64,000 nt of DNA. It comes from Hydrogenophaga intermedia. Lineage in GTDB: Bacteria; Pseudomonadota; Gammaproteobacteria; Burkholderiales; Burkholderiaceae_C. A program made the translations under genes and the position numbers. Every line of letters begins with the position of its first letter. The stretch's first letter is position 1. Where the stretch lies: assembly GCF_000723405.1 (NCBI RefSeq), contig NZ_CCAE010000012.1, positions 1 to 64,000 of the forward strand. Reading direction: 5' to 3'. Below, piece after piece: positions 43,175-51,764 of the stretch. A model generated the notes under the pieces. It searched no databases and was not told where the DNA came from. It was given only the letters and a program-made list of their open reading frames with translations.

Positions 43175-45088
43175 TCATGCGATGCCCTGGGGTTCGGCCG
43201 CGGCTGCGGGCGCGGGCACGTCCAGCGAAACCTCGGTACCGCCACCGGGGCTGGAACGAACCCGCACGCTCGCGCCAATGCGCTGCGCGCGCTCGCGCAT
43301 GATGTGCAGGCCCACATGCGTGTCGGCGTCGCGCAGGCTTTCGGTGGCAAAACCACGGCCGTTGTCGCGCACGGTGAACTGCCAGCGCGGGCCGCGCCGC
43401 ACGTCGAGGAAGACCTCACTCGCGCTGGCGTGCTTGCGCACGTTGGACAGCGCTTCCTGCAGAACGTGAAGCACCTGCAACTGCGCGTCGGAGGGCAGCG
43501 GCACGCCGTGGCCTTGCACGTCCAGGTGAGCGCTCAGGCCGCTCTGGCGCTCGAACTTGCGCAGCGTGGTGCGCAGCGCGTCTTCGATGTTGTCGCCGTC
43601 GGTGCGGGTGCGAAAGTGCACCAGCAGCTCGCGCACGTCGTGCGTGCTCTCGATCACACCGGCCTCTATCTCCTGGATGATGGCCGGCACCGCGGCCGGG
43701 TCGCCGCGTTCCATGGCCGACTTGAGCAGGGACACCTGGATCTTGAGAAACGAGAGCGACTGCGCGATGGAGTCGTGCAGCTCGCGCGCGAGCAGGCCGC
43801 GTTCGTCGCTGACGGCCGCCTCGCGCAGCAGGGCCTGGGCGCGCAGGTTCTCGGCCGCGTTGGCAAGGTGGCCGGCCAGCGCGTCGTACAAGCCGCGGTC
43901 GTCCTCACCCAGCAACACCTCGTGCCGATAGAACAGGTTGAGCTCGCCCAACAGGCGTTCCTGGTGGCGTATGGGTACGCCGACCAGTGAGACAAATCCC
44001 GCCTGCGCACAACCGCCCAGGGAGCGGTCCTCCGCGGTGGCGATGGGGATCACGCGCGTGCGCGCGGTGGCGGGAGGCTGGCCGCAGGCGCACTGGCCTG
44101 CCTCCAGGCACTGCTCTTCCTCCACCAGTTGCTCGGGCAGGCAGTCGCTGGCGAGCATGAGGTAGCGTCGCGTGCCTTCGTCGCTCCAGCGGATGGCGAC
44201 CGCGTCGGCACCGCTGACGGCGCGCAGCTTGCGCGCGAAGCCGCGCGCGAGTTCGTCGAGCGAGCGCGCCTCGACGATCAGCGAGCTGACCTCGTAGAGC
44301 GCCGCCAGCCGCGCACGCTTGGCCTCCAGGTCGCGCGTCTTGGCCTGCACCTGAAGCTCCAGGCCGTGGTACAGGCCCTGCAGCCGCTGGGCCATGTGGT
44401 TGAAGCCGGCCGCGAGCTCGGCGAATTCGCGGTGCGAGTCGACCTCCACGCGCGCGGAGAAGTCGCCCGCTTCCACCTGCCGCAGCGCGGCGCGCAGCCG
44501 CTTGAGCGGGTGAATCACAAACAGCTGCCCCACGTAGAGCGACACCACGGCCGCGGCCACCGCCATGGCCATCATGACGAACTGGAACAGGTTGAGTACA
44601 GCCGTGTAGCGGGACATGGTGGACTCCATGGCCCGCACCAGCGCGTCGATGCGCTCGACCAGCGTGTCGATGTCGGCCGTCAGACGGGCCAGGTCCGCCC
44701 CCGGGGCCGCGCTTGCCGCCCAGATCGGACGCAGGGCGTTCCAGCGGCGCTCGATGGCGGCAAAGCCCTGCCGGCTGTTGTCGCTCCAGGGCACGGCCAG
44801 CGGGCGCACAGGGTCGCCGCGTGACAGCAGCGTGAGCGTGTCGTCGACCTCGGCCACCAGGGCCTGCACCTGAACCGGGTCACGTCCACCCTGCCAGGCG
44901 CTCACCAGGCGCCAGGCCTGCATGCGCAGGCGGCCCGCTTCGTTCACGGCCGCGGCTCCGCCTTCGAGCTGGCGCGTCACCCACATGGTCAGGCCGATGG
45001 ACAGCAAGGCCAACAGCAGCATCGTCAGGGCGATGAGCACGAACTTGGTGGAGAGCTGGCGGGGCCAGGCGCGGGCGGGGAAGGACAT
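43175..45088 (-). CDS. narX: Nitrate/nitrite sensor histidine kinase
   Basis: 637 aa from ATG 45088 (ATG 45115 would add 9 residues). Membrane helices at about 14-36 and 165-190 enclose a periplasmic four-helix sensor. It carries the nitrate-binding P-box, AVNEAGRLRMQAWRL (47-61), matching the NarX/NarQ box. HAMP, then a GAF-like region with a cysteine-rich stretch (EEEQCLEAGQCACGQPP), then a HisKA_3 domain with phospho-acceptor His438 (ARELHDSIAQSLSFLK) and an ATPase domain (DNGRGF). It pairs with NarL just downstream. The long open frame upstream is antisense of nnrS. Confidence 0.94.
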   Translation of the reverse strand: MSFPARAWPRQLSTKFVLIALTMLLLALLSIGLTMWVTRQLEGGAAAVNEAGRLRMQAWRLVSAWQGGRDPVQVQALVAEVDDTLTLLSRGDPVRPLAVPWSDNSRQGFAAIERRWNALRPIWAASAAPGADLARLTADIDTLVERIDALVRAMESTMSRYTAVLNLFQFVMMAMAVAAAVVSLYVGQLFVIHPLKRLRAALRQVEAGDFSARVEVDSHREFAELAAGFNHMAQRLQGLYHGLELQVQAKTRDLEAKRARLAALYEVSSLIVEARSLDELARGFARKLRAVSGADAVAIRWSDEGTRRYLMLASDCLPEQLVEEEQCLEAGQCACGQPPATARTRVIPIATAEDRSLGGCAQAGFVSLVGVPIRHQERLLGELNLFYRHEVLLGEDDRGLYDALAGHLANAAENLRAQALLREAAVSDERGLLARELHDSIAQSLSFLKIQVSLLKSAMERGDPAAVPAIIQEIEAGVIESTHDVRELLVHFRTRTDGDNIEDALRTTLRKFERQSGLSAHLDVQGHGVPLPSDAQLQVLHVLQEALSNVRKHASASEVFLDVRRGPRWQFTVRDNGRGFATESLRDADTHVGLHIMRERAQRIGASVRVRSSPGGGTEVSLDVPAPAAAAEPQGIA

Positions 45089-45122
45089 GGGTGTGGGGCC
45101 TGGGGGCGCAGGCATTGTCGAC

Positions 45123-45138
45123 CAGGGGTGCACCCCTG
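45123..45138. promoter_or_regulatory. 16-bp palindrome between narX and nnrS
   Basis: CAGGGGTGCACCCCTG reads identically on both strands and lies in the 207-base gap between the divergent narX and nnrS genes. The size fits a dimeric regulator site. It does not match the FNR or NarL consensus, so the factor is unknown. Confidence 0.45.
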
Positions 45139-45295
45139 TCACGCGCGCCGCGGCCGCACGTGGCGCGCGCATCGTTCTTCCGGAGGATGGACCTGGTGCG
45201 CAGCGGCCGGCTGGGGCTGCCCTTCGAAGGATGGCGCGCGGGCGCCTTGGGCGGCACAGTGACCCGGGTCTGCCCCCGAATCCGCACCACGCACC

Positions 45296-46591
45296 GTGAA
45301 CCGACACATCCCCCTGGCCACCGCCAGCGCCCGACCCGCCCCACCCGCCGACGCCCGCTGGCGCTGGACGCACCTGCTGCGCGCGCCGCACCGGCTGGCG
45401 TTCGCGGGCGCCACGGCGGTGCTGGTGCTGGGCTCGTTGTGGTGGCTTTGGGTGCAACTGGCGCGTCTGGGCTGGCTGCCTCCGGGGCCGCTGGCGGTGT
45501 CGCCCAGCCTGGGGCACGGCGTATTGATGGTGCACGGCTTCATGCCGCTGTTCTTCATCGGCTTTCTGTTCACGGCGGGGCCGAAGTGGCTGGGCGTGGC
45601 CGGGCCCGAGGCGCGCGCGGTGCTGCCCTCGGTGGCCTTGCAGGCAATCGCCTGGCCTCTGTGGCTGTTGGGCGTGCACCTGTCGGGTTGGGTCGCGGCG
45701 CTGGCCCTGCTCCTGGCGGCGGCCGGGCAGGCGCTGGCCGGCACGCGCTTCCTGGGCCTGCTGCGCGCGAGCGAGGCCGACGACACCGCGCACGCCCGCC
45801 TGGTCGCGTTGGGCTGGACGATCGGCGTGCTCAGCCTGTTGGGTCTGGCGGCGGCCCTGGTGCAGGACGAACCCGAGGCCGCGCGGCGCTGGCTGCACAC
45901 CGCCCTGTGGGGCTTCGTCGCGCTGGTTTACGTGACGGTGGTGCACCGCATGGTCCCCTTCTTCACCTCCAGCGCCCTGCCGCTGGTGCGGCTGTGGCGG
46001 CCGATGTGGGTGCTGCACGCCCTGGTGGCGACGGTGGCGCTCAAGGCGCTGGGGCCCTGGCTGACGCTGGCCGGCCTGGACGCCAGCATGTGGCGCGCCT
46101 TCGAAGGCTTCGCGATGCTGGTGGCCGGCTTCGTGGTGCTGTGGCTGGCCTTCGTCTGGGGCCTGGCCCAGAGCCTGTCGATCCGGCTGCTGGCCATGCT
46201 GCACCTGGGTTTCGTGTGGCTTGGCCTGGGCCTGTTGATCGATGGTGTCGGCCAGGTCTGGGGCTGGATCAGTGGCGTGCCGTTGGCCCCGCTGGCCGCG
46301 TTGCACGCCACCACCATGGGTTTCCTGGGCTCGCTGATGCTGGCCATGGTCACCCGCGTGTCCTGCGGCCACGGCGGGCGCGCGCTGCTCGCCGATCGGA
46401 TCTCGTGGTGGGCTTTTCTGGTGCTGCAGTTGGCGACGCTGCTGCGCATCGCCACGGCAGTGGCGCCGCCGCAGTGGGTGGGTGGGCTGGCAGCCACCAC
46501 CGCCGGGCTGTGGCTGCTGGCGGTGGGCCCGTGGGGGCTGCGCCTGCTGCGCTGGTATGGGCAAGTCCGGCCCGACGGCAAACCCGGGTAA
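45296..46591 (+). CDS. nnrS: NnrS-family membrane protein
   Basis: 431 aa, about 12 hydrophobic helices, with histidine-bearing motifs HGFMPLFFIGFLFTAGPKW and LHATTMGFLGSLMLAMVTRV characteristic of NnrS. NnrS is a haem- and copper-containing inner-membrane protein linked to relief of nitric-oxide stress in denitrifiers. GTG 45296 is the only sensible start. It is divergent from narX, consistent with a nitrogen-oxide role. Confidence 0.9.
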   Translation: MNRHIPLATASARPAPPADARWRWTHLLRAPHRLAFAGATAVLVLGSLWWLWVQLARLGWLPPGPLAVSPSLGHGVLMVHGFMPLFFIGFLFTAGPKWLGVAGPEARAVLPSVALQAIAWPLWLLGVHLSGWVAALALLLAAAGQALAGTRFLGLLRASEADDTAHARLVALGWTIGVLSLLGLAAALVQDEPEAARRWLHTALWGFVALVYVTVVHRMVPFFTSSALPLVRLWRPMWVLHALVATVALKALGPWLTLAGLDASMWRAFEGFAMLVAGFVVLWLAFVWGLAQSLSIRLLAMLHLGFVWLGLGLLIDGVGQVWGWISGVPLAPLAALHATTMGFLGSLMLAMVTRVSCGHGGRALLADRISWWAFLVLQLATLLRIATAVAPPQWVGGLAATTAGLWLLAVGPWGLRLLRWYGQVRPDGKPG

Positions 46592-46622
46592 ACCGGCCGG
46601 CGGTTGGCCAGGGCGAACCGTC

Positions 46623-47027
46623 TCAGCCGATGGCGAGTCCCAGCGGAAGGCGCGTACGCGCGCTGATCGCCATCAGCGCCACCACGCCCAGCGCGGCGAC
46701 CAGGCACACGGCCCGCAGGCCGCGCGTGGGCGCGCGCCGCAGCGCCAGCGCACCCAGTACCACGTAGACCGGCAGCAACAGCAGTTTGACCAGCAGCCAG
46801 GGCTCGCGCAGCGGATCGTGCTGCATGAGCACCCAAAGTGCCGCGCCGGCCAGCAGCAACAGGGCGTCGATCCCCATGCTCAGGCGGCCCCAGACGGCGC
46901 GCAGGGGCCATTGGCCGCCAAACAAGGCCCCCATGCCGCGCGCGGCGAACACGGAAACGCTGCCAATCACCAGGGCGATGTGCGCGGCGCGCAAGACCGA
47001 ATAGCTTGAGGCGAGGTCCCAGGACAT
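46623..47027 (-). CDS. SirB-family membrane protein
   Basis: 134 aa, four membrane helices filling nearly the whole chain, no soluble domain. LRAAHIALVIGSVSVFAARG at the start and the REPWLLVKLLLLPVYVVLGAL segment fit the SirB family, whose biochemical role is unknown. ATG 47027 gives the family start; longer upstream frame is spurious. It is convergent with nnrS and divergent from a response regulator 118 bases away. Confidence 0.82.
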   Translation of the reverse strand: MSWDLASSYSVLRAAHIALVIGSVSVFAARGMGALFGGQWPLRAVWGRLSMGIDALLLLAGAALWVLMQHDPLREPWLLVKLLLLPVYVVLGALALRRAPTRGLRAVCLVAALGVVALMAISARTRLPLGLAIG

Positions 47028-47145
47028 GGCAGGATTGTCGGCGGCGCGGCCGCGTGGGCTCAAGATGCGTGGCGTGGCGCCGATGTTTCCATCGAGGGCG
47101 AGCGCGCGTGGCTCGCCCGTCCCACGACAGTTCCAGGAGAGCGCC

Positions 47146-47859
47146 ATGTCGCCATCCCAACCGACCCCGGCGCCCCGGCGCCACAAGATCCTGATCGTCG
47201 ACGACGATCCGGGCATGGTGCATTTGCTCGCCCGCACCCTGCTCGACATCGCGCAACTGCACTTCGCCGTGCGCGGCGACGACGCCCTGATCAAGCTGGC
47301 CCAGCACCAGCCCGACCTGCTGGTGATCGACGCCGAGCTGCCCGACCTCAACGGCTACGAGGTGATCGCGCGCATGCGCGAGAAGCCCGCGCTGGCCAAC
47401 ACCAAGGTGGTGATGGTCACCTCGCACAACACCTCCGCGTACCGCCAGCGCGCGTTCGACGCCGGCGTGTTGGACTTCTTCACCAAGCCGATCGACCGCG
47501 ACCTGATCCGCCTGCGGCTGGAGCAGATCCTCAGCGGCGAGGTGATGGAGTACATCGAGCTCGACGAGCGCCCGCTGCCCGTGCGCAAGGCAGCCGAGCG
47601 CCCGGCACCGCCGGCGCCCGCCCCCGCGCCGCCTCCCGCGCCGGTTGCAGCCCCTGCGGCCGCGCCGGCCACGATGGACGTGCACGCCATCACCTCCGAG
47701 CTGTTCGAGCGCATCTCGGCCATCCTGCTGCAGGCCGAGACGCTGCGCGAGCGCGTCCCTGCCGGTGCCAGCTCGGCCGAGCTCTATCCTGTCCAGCGCA
47801 TCCAGGAAGAGTGCGCCGAGGTGATCCAGTTGCTGGTCACCATGAGCGGCGAGGACTGA
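47146..47859 (+). CDS. Orphan response regulator with Pro/Ala linker
   Basis: 237 aa from ATG 47146 with AGGAGA upstream. Receiver domain about 13-130: acidic pocket DDD at 19-21, phosphorylation site Asp62 (LLVIDAELP), conserved Lys114 (FFTKPID). About 30 residues of almost pure Pro/Ala (149-176) join it to a short helical C-terminal region (177-237) without DNA-binding or enzymatic motifs. No histidine kinase is adjacent. It likely signals through protein contact. Confidence 0.87.
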   Translation: MSPSQPTPAPRRHKILIVDDDPGMVHLLARTLLDIAQLHFAVRGDDALIKLAQHQPDLLVIDAELPDLNGYEVIARMREKPALANTKVVMVTSHNTSAYRQRAFDAGVLDFFTKPIDRDLIRLRLEQILSGEVMEYIELDERPLPVRKAAERPAPPAPAPAPPPAPVAAPAAAPATMDVHAITSELFERISAILLQAETLRERVPAGASSAELYPVQRIQEECAEVIQLLVTMSGED

Positions 47860-47864
47860 TCGGA

Positions 47865-48016
47865 CCCCCACGCTGCGCCGCTGCGCGGGTCGCTGCCCCC
47901 CGAGGGGGCTGATCCGCCTTGGGGCGGCCCGACGGCGAAACATGCCCCCACGCTGCGCCGCTGCGCGGGTCGCTGCCCCCCGAGGGGGCTGATCCGCCTT
48001 GGGGCGGCCCGGCGGC
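47865..48016. repeat. Tandem direct repeat, two 72-bp copies with 80-bp period
   Basis: Copies at 47865-47936 and 47945-48016 are the same except for one base (GACGGCG versus GGCGGCG near the end). Each contains GCCCCCCGAGGGGGC, a short hairpin, and a CCGCCTTGGGGCGGC hairpin. The pair lies between convergent genes and could end transcription from both sides. I recall similar GC-rich blocks as dispersed repeats in related genomes, but could not check. Confidence 0.85.
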
Positions 48017-48035
48017 GGATCGCGCTCCTGGCCCA

Positions 48036-49391
48036 TCAGGCCGCCTGACGCGCGGGCTGCTCCGTCTGCCCCACTGGCGCCAGCGCCAGCGCGCGCCGCA
48101 GAAAGACCCGGTTCATGCCGCTGTCGGGGCGCTGCGCCATGCGCTCGTGCGCCAGGGCTTCGGCCCATCCGCGCTGGCCACCGCGCAAGGCGGCCTCGCT
48201 CAGGGTCCAGTCGATGACGTCACGCTGCGCGTGGCTGCCACCGAAACGGTTGACGATGGGGCGCGCGCGCCACAGGCACTCGATGGCACGCTCGAAATCA
48301 CCCTGCCAGAAGGCCGCGAAGCCGGCCACCAGATCAGCCCCCGTCTCTGCCGCCCAGCGCGTCGCTTCGCCGCGCTCACCCGCGTGGCGCAGCCGCGCCT
48401 CCAGCGCGCGCACCTCGGCCTCGCGCCCGGCACCCAGCCAGGCCATGGCGGCGTGCCAGTCGTTGAAGGCGTAGCTGCCGCCATCGGCGTGCGCGTCCCA
48501 GGCGGTGGCCAGTTCGTTCCAGCGCTCCCCCGGCGCGTACCCGCCCAGGTGCAGGCGCCACAGCAGGGCCGAGGCGTCCACCATGTCCACCGCGACCGCG
48601 CTGCGGCTGGCGCGGATGGGTCCGTCGTACAGCGACAGCGCCTCATCGGCCTCGCCGATCTCCAGGTGGCACAGCGCCCGGTGCCACCAGTTGTGCACCT
48701 GGAAGAAGTTGTCGGCGCCCGACCAGTGCGGCTCGCGCACCCGCGCCCAGTCGATGCCGTCCTCATGGCGCGCCTGCATCTCCATCACGTGCGCCACCGC
48801 GTGATGGGCCCAGCAGTCGCGTGGCTCGGCCTGCAGGGCGGCGTGGCCGGTGTCCTCGGCCTGGGCGTACTGGCCACACTCCTCGAGTCCGAAGGCCAGC
48901 ATGCCCAGCAGCACGCCATGGCCCGGCGTGTCGGCGGACCACTGCGGCAGCGTGCGCGCAATGCGGTCGCGCAGGCTGCGGGCGTTGGCGCGGAAGAAGT
49001 CCACTAGGTGCCCAACCTGCAGCGCGACGATGTCGAACGGGTACTCGACGTGGTGGCGGTCCAGCAGCACGGCCGCCGACGACCACTCGCCGTCCAGGAT
49101 GCGCGTGGCCGCCGCCAGGTGCGAGCGCTCGCGATCGTTGAGCGGCCAGCAGGCCACTGTGGCCAGCAAACCGCGCGCGGCCTGGGTGGCGGCAGGCTCG
49201 GTGGCCACGGCCATCAGGTGCGCCTTGAGCAGCGCGGCCATGGCGAAGCGCGGCGCCAGCGCCAGGGCGGTGTCCAGCGCGGCGATGGGGTCGCCGCGGT
49301 ACAGGTTGAAGGCGGTGACGGCCTGGTCGAAATGGTGCGCTGCCTCGCGCGTGGCGCCCGACAGCGCCTGGCCTTGTGCGTCGGTGATCAT
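48036..49391 (-). CDS. Tetratricopeptide-repeat protein, TTC38-like
   Basis: 451 aa, all-helical, no signal peptide or membrane segment. Degenerate TPR units run through most of the chain. HHAVAHVMEMQARHEDGIDW and NWWHRALCHLEIGEADEALSLYD are characteristic of the TTC38 family. Family function is unknown in bacteria. It is divergent from an AraC regulator (156-base gap), which may control it. Confidence 0.83.
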   Translation of the reverse strand: MITDAQGQALSGATREAAHHFDQAVTAFNLYRGDPIAALDTALALAPRFAMAALLKAHLMAVATEPAATQAARGLLATVACWPLNDRERSHLAAATRILDGEWSSAAVLLDRHHVEYPFDIVALQVGHLVDFFRANARSLRDRIARTLPQWSADTPGHGVLLGMLAFGLEECGQYAQAEDTGHAALQAEPRDCWAHHAVAHVMEMQARHEDGIDWARVREPHWSGADNFFQVHNWWHRALCHLEIGEADEALSLYDGPIRASRSAVAVDMVDASALLWRLHLGGYAPGERWNELATAWDAHADGGSYAFNDWHAAMAWLGAGREAEVRALEARLRHAGERGEATRWAAETGADLVAGFAAFWQGDFERAIECLWRARPIVNRFGGSHAQRDVIDWTLSEAALRGGQRGWAEALAHERMAQRPDSGMNRVFLRRALALAPVGQTEQPARQAA

Positions 49392-49547
49392 GAAGATTGC
49401 TCCGTGGTTTGAAGAATCCGGCGGACGCGACGGGCAGTCATTGCCCGCGCGGTGCCGGTGCCCTTAATCTAGGGAGCGCGCGCCGAGGCGGCCATCTCCG
49501 CGCCGCTGCGTTTTGTTGCCGATCCGCCGCGCCCCTCCCACACCTGT

Positions 49548-50540
49548 ATGAACGACGCCCCCGATCACGCCCTGGACGAGGTGCTGCGCGCGCTGCGCCT
49601 GCGCGGCGGCGTGTTCGTGGAGGCCGAGTTCGGCGAACCCTGGTGCGTGCTGTCGCAGGTGGGGCCGGAGGACTGCGCGGAGTTCACCCCTCTGCCGCGC
49701 GAGGTGATCGCGTACCACTTCGTGTGCGAGGGATCGATGCGGCTGCAGGTGGACGGTGCATCCGCGGCGATCGAGCTGCGCGCGGGCGACCTGGCGATCC
49801 TGCCGCGCAACCACCGCCACCGCCTGGGCAGCGACCTGGCCGCGCCGCCGTTGCCGGTGGAGGAGTTGGAACACCGCGCTGGCGGACACGGCGTGCTGCA
49901 GCTGGTGCACCCCGGTCAACGGGTGGGTGCCCGCTTCTTCTGTGGCTACCTGGGACACGACAACGTGAACGATCCGCTGCTGACGGCGCTGCCCCAGGTG
50001 CTGCACCTGCACCTGGGAGATCCGGCGTCGGCGCAGTGGGTCGAGAGTTCTCTGCGCTTTGCGGCGCAGCCCGGCGGCTCGCAGCACGGGCTCACGCCCA
50101 GCGTGCTGAGCCGGCTGGCCGAACTGCTGTTCGCCGACGCGGTGCGCCAGTACCTGGTGGCTCGGCCCGAGGGCGGCCAGGGCTGGCTGGCTGGCCTGCG
50201 CGACGCCAAGGTGGGCCGTGCGCTGGCGCTGCTGCACGGCGAACGCCAGCGCGCCTGGACGACGGAGGAGCTGGCCCGCCTGGTGGGTGCTTCGCGCTCG
50301 GCGTTTGCGGAGCGCTTCACCGCGCTGGTGGGCGAGCCACCCATGCGCTACCTCGCACAACAGCGCATGCGCCTGGCGGCCGAGCGCCTGCGCGAGACCG
50401 ACGAGCCGATCGCGCGCATTGCCGAGGTGGCGGGCTACGAAAGCGAACCCGCCTTTCACCGGGCGTTCAAGCGCGCCTTCAATGAATCGCCGGCGGCCTG
50501 GCGGCGCCGGCAGGCGGCTGCGCCTTCGCTGGCACCCTGA
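49548..50540 (+). CDS. AraC-family transcriptional regulator
   Basis: 330 aa. N-terminal cupin-type sensor domain (about 20-210, like Cupin_6: RLQVDGASAAIELRAGDLAILP) and a C-terminal double helix-turn-helix at about 222-320 (TTEELARLVGASRSAFAERF and AEVAGYESEPAFHRAFKRAF). ATG 49548. Divergent from the TPR gene; convergent 1 base from the flavin monooxygenase. Ligand unknown. Confidence 0.92.
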   Translation: MNDAPDHALDEVLRALRLRGGVFVEAEFGEPWCVLSQVGPEDCAEFTPLPREVIAYHFVCEGSMRLQVDGASAAIELRAGDLAILPRNHRHRLGSDLAAPPLPVEELEHRAGGHGVLQLVHPGQRVGARFFCGYLGHDNVNDPLLTALPQVLHLHLGDPASAQWVESSLRFAAQPGGSQHGLTPSVLSRLAELLFADAVRQYLVARPEGGQGWLAGLRDAKVGRALALLHGERQRAWTTEELARLVGASRSAFAERFTALVGEPPMRYLAQQRMRLAAERLRETDEPIARIAEVAGYESEPAFHRAFKRAFNESPAAWRRRQAAAPSLAP

Positions 50541-50541
50541 G

Positions 50542-51750
50542 TCAGGCCTTGAGCGAGAAGCCCGCGATGCGCTTGTAGTTCTCGGAGATCTCGCGCAGCG
50601 CGTCCTGGCTGATCAGGTCGTCGATGCGCGTGAAGGGCTGGCCGCCGCTGAGTTCGTCGGCCTTCATGATGATGAAGTCCGGCGGCAGGCTGCGGTTGGT
50701 CTCCACCACCTTCGCGGTCGCGGGCAGGCGCATGGCTTCGTAGCGGCGCAGCGCGGCCTCGGGGTCGCCCGGCGTGGCGGCGAGTTCATCGGCCAGCGTG
50801 CGCGCGTCGATCAGGGCTTGCGCCGAGCCGTTGGAGCCGCGCGGGTACATGGGGTGCGCGGCGTCGCCCAGCAAGGTGACGCGGCCCTCGCCCCAGTGCG
50901 GCAGGGCGTTCTTGTCGACCATGGGGTACTCGAAGATCTGCTGCGCGCCAGCGATGAGCGCGGGCACGTCCAGCCAGTCGTAGCGCCAGTCCTGGAAGAT
51001 CGGCAGGAAGTCCTCCACGCGACCGGGCTTGTTCCAGTCGTTCATGGGCGCGCGCGGGTCGCGGATCTCGGCCACCCAGTTGATGAGTTGGTTGCCCTGG
51101 CCGTCCACGTTGTCGACGATGGGGTAGATCACCATCTTGCCGGTGTCGATGCTGCCGATGCGGAGGTAGCTCTTGCCGTCCAGGATGGGCTTGTGCACGC
51201 TGACGCCGCGCCAGGTGTTGATGCCGGCGTAGCAGACGTTGTCCTGCGGGTGGAAGTGGCGGCGGATCACCGAGTTCACGCCATCGCAAGCCACCACCAC
51301 GTCGGCTCGCGCGGACGCGCCGTTGTCAAAGCGCAGCGTGGCGCCCTGAGCCCCGGGTTCGATGGCCACGCAGCGGTGGCCGGTGTGAAGGCGCGCGTCG
51401 CCCAGGCGCTGCTGCGCGGCGCGCCAGAGCACGCCGTGCAGCTTGCCGCGGTGGATGCCCAGCTCGGGCAAGGGGTAGCCAGCGTGGCGCCCACGCGGCT
51501 CGCTGTAGACGAACTGGCCCCAGCGGTTGAAGAACACGCTCTCGCGGTTCTCGATGGCGATCGCTTCCAGCTCGGCCGTCAGGCCCAGGGTGTCGAGTTC
51601 GCGCATGGCGTGCGGCAGCAGCGTGATGCCCACACCCAGTTCCTTCACTTCGGGCGCGCCCTCATACACATCGCAATCCAGCCCGCGCTGCTTCAGGCCC
51701 AGAGCGAATGCCAGCCCTCCGATGCCGCCACCCACCACCGCGATCTTCAT
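50542..51750 (-). CDS. PhzS-like flavin-dependent monooxygenase
   Basis: 402 aa group A flavoprotein. FAD-binding GGGIGG at 7-12, DGVNSVIR, and the second flavin motif LLGDAAHPMYPRGSNGS. Several long stretches (PELGIHRGKLH, TWRGV, LPIFQDWRYDWLDV, YPMVDKNALPHWGEGRVTLL) closely recall PhzS, which hydroxylates 5-methylphenazine-1-carboxylate, but no other phenazine genes are present; a different aromatic acid is likely. ATG 51750 has AGGA 7 bases upstream. An alternative start at 51768 overlaps the Bug stop (ATGA). It is translated after the Bug gene. Confidence 0.88.
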   Translation of the reverse strand: MKIAVVGGGIGGLAFALGLKQRGLDCDVYEGAPEVKELGVGITLLPHAMRELDTLGLTAELEAIAIENRESVFFNRWGQFVYSEPRGRHAGYPLPELGIHRGKLHGVLWRAAQQRLGDARLHTGHRCVAIEPGAQGATLRFDNGASARADVVVACDGVNSVIRRHFHPQDNVCYAGINTWRGVSVHKPILDGKSYLRIGSIDTGKMVIYPIVDNVDGQGNQLINWVAEIRDPRAPMNDWNKPGRVEDFLPIFQDWRYDWLDVPALIAGAQQIFEYPMVDKNALPHWGEGRVTLLGDAAHPMYPRGSNGSAQALIDARTLADELAATPGDPEAALRRYEAMRLPATAKVVETNRSLPPDFIIMKADELSGGQPFTRIDDLISQDALREISENYKRIAGFSLKA

Positions 51751-51764
51751 GGTCGTGTCCTGCT

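Noticed and set aside
43175-46564. narX as an 1129-codon gene
   Set aside because: The first 490 or so codons are antisense to nnrS and read as Pro/Gln/Arg-rich noise; NarX features begin after 45088.
50542-51750. Part of a phenazine biosynthesis cluster
   Set aside because: The enzyme resembles PhzS, but no phzA-G genes or phzM occur in the window.
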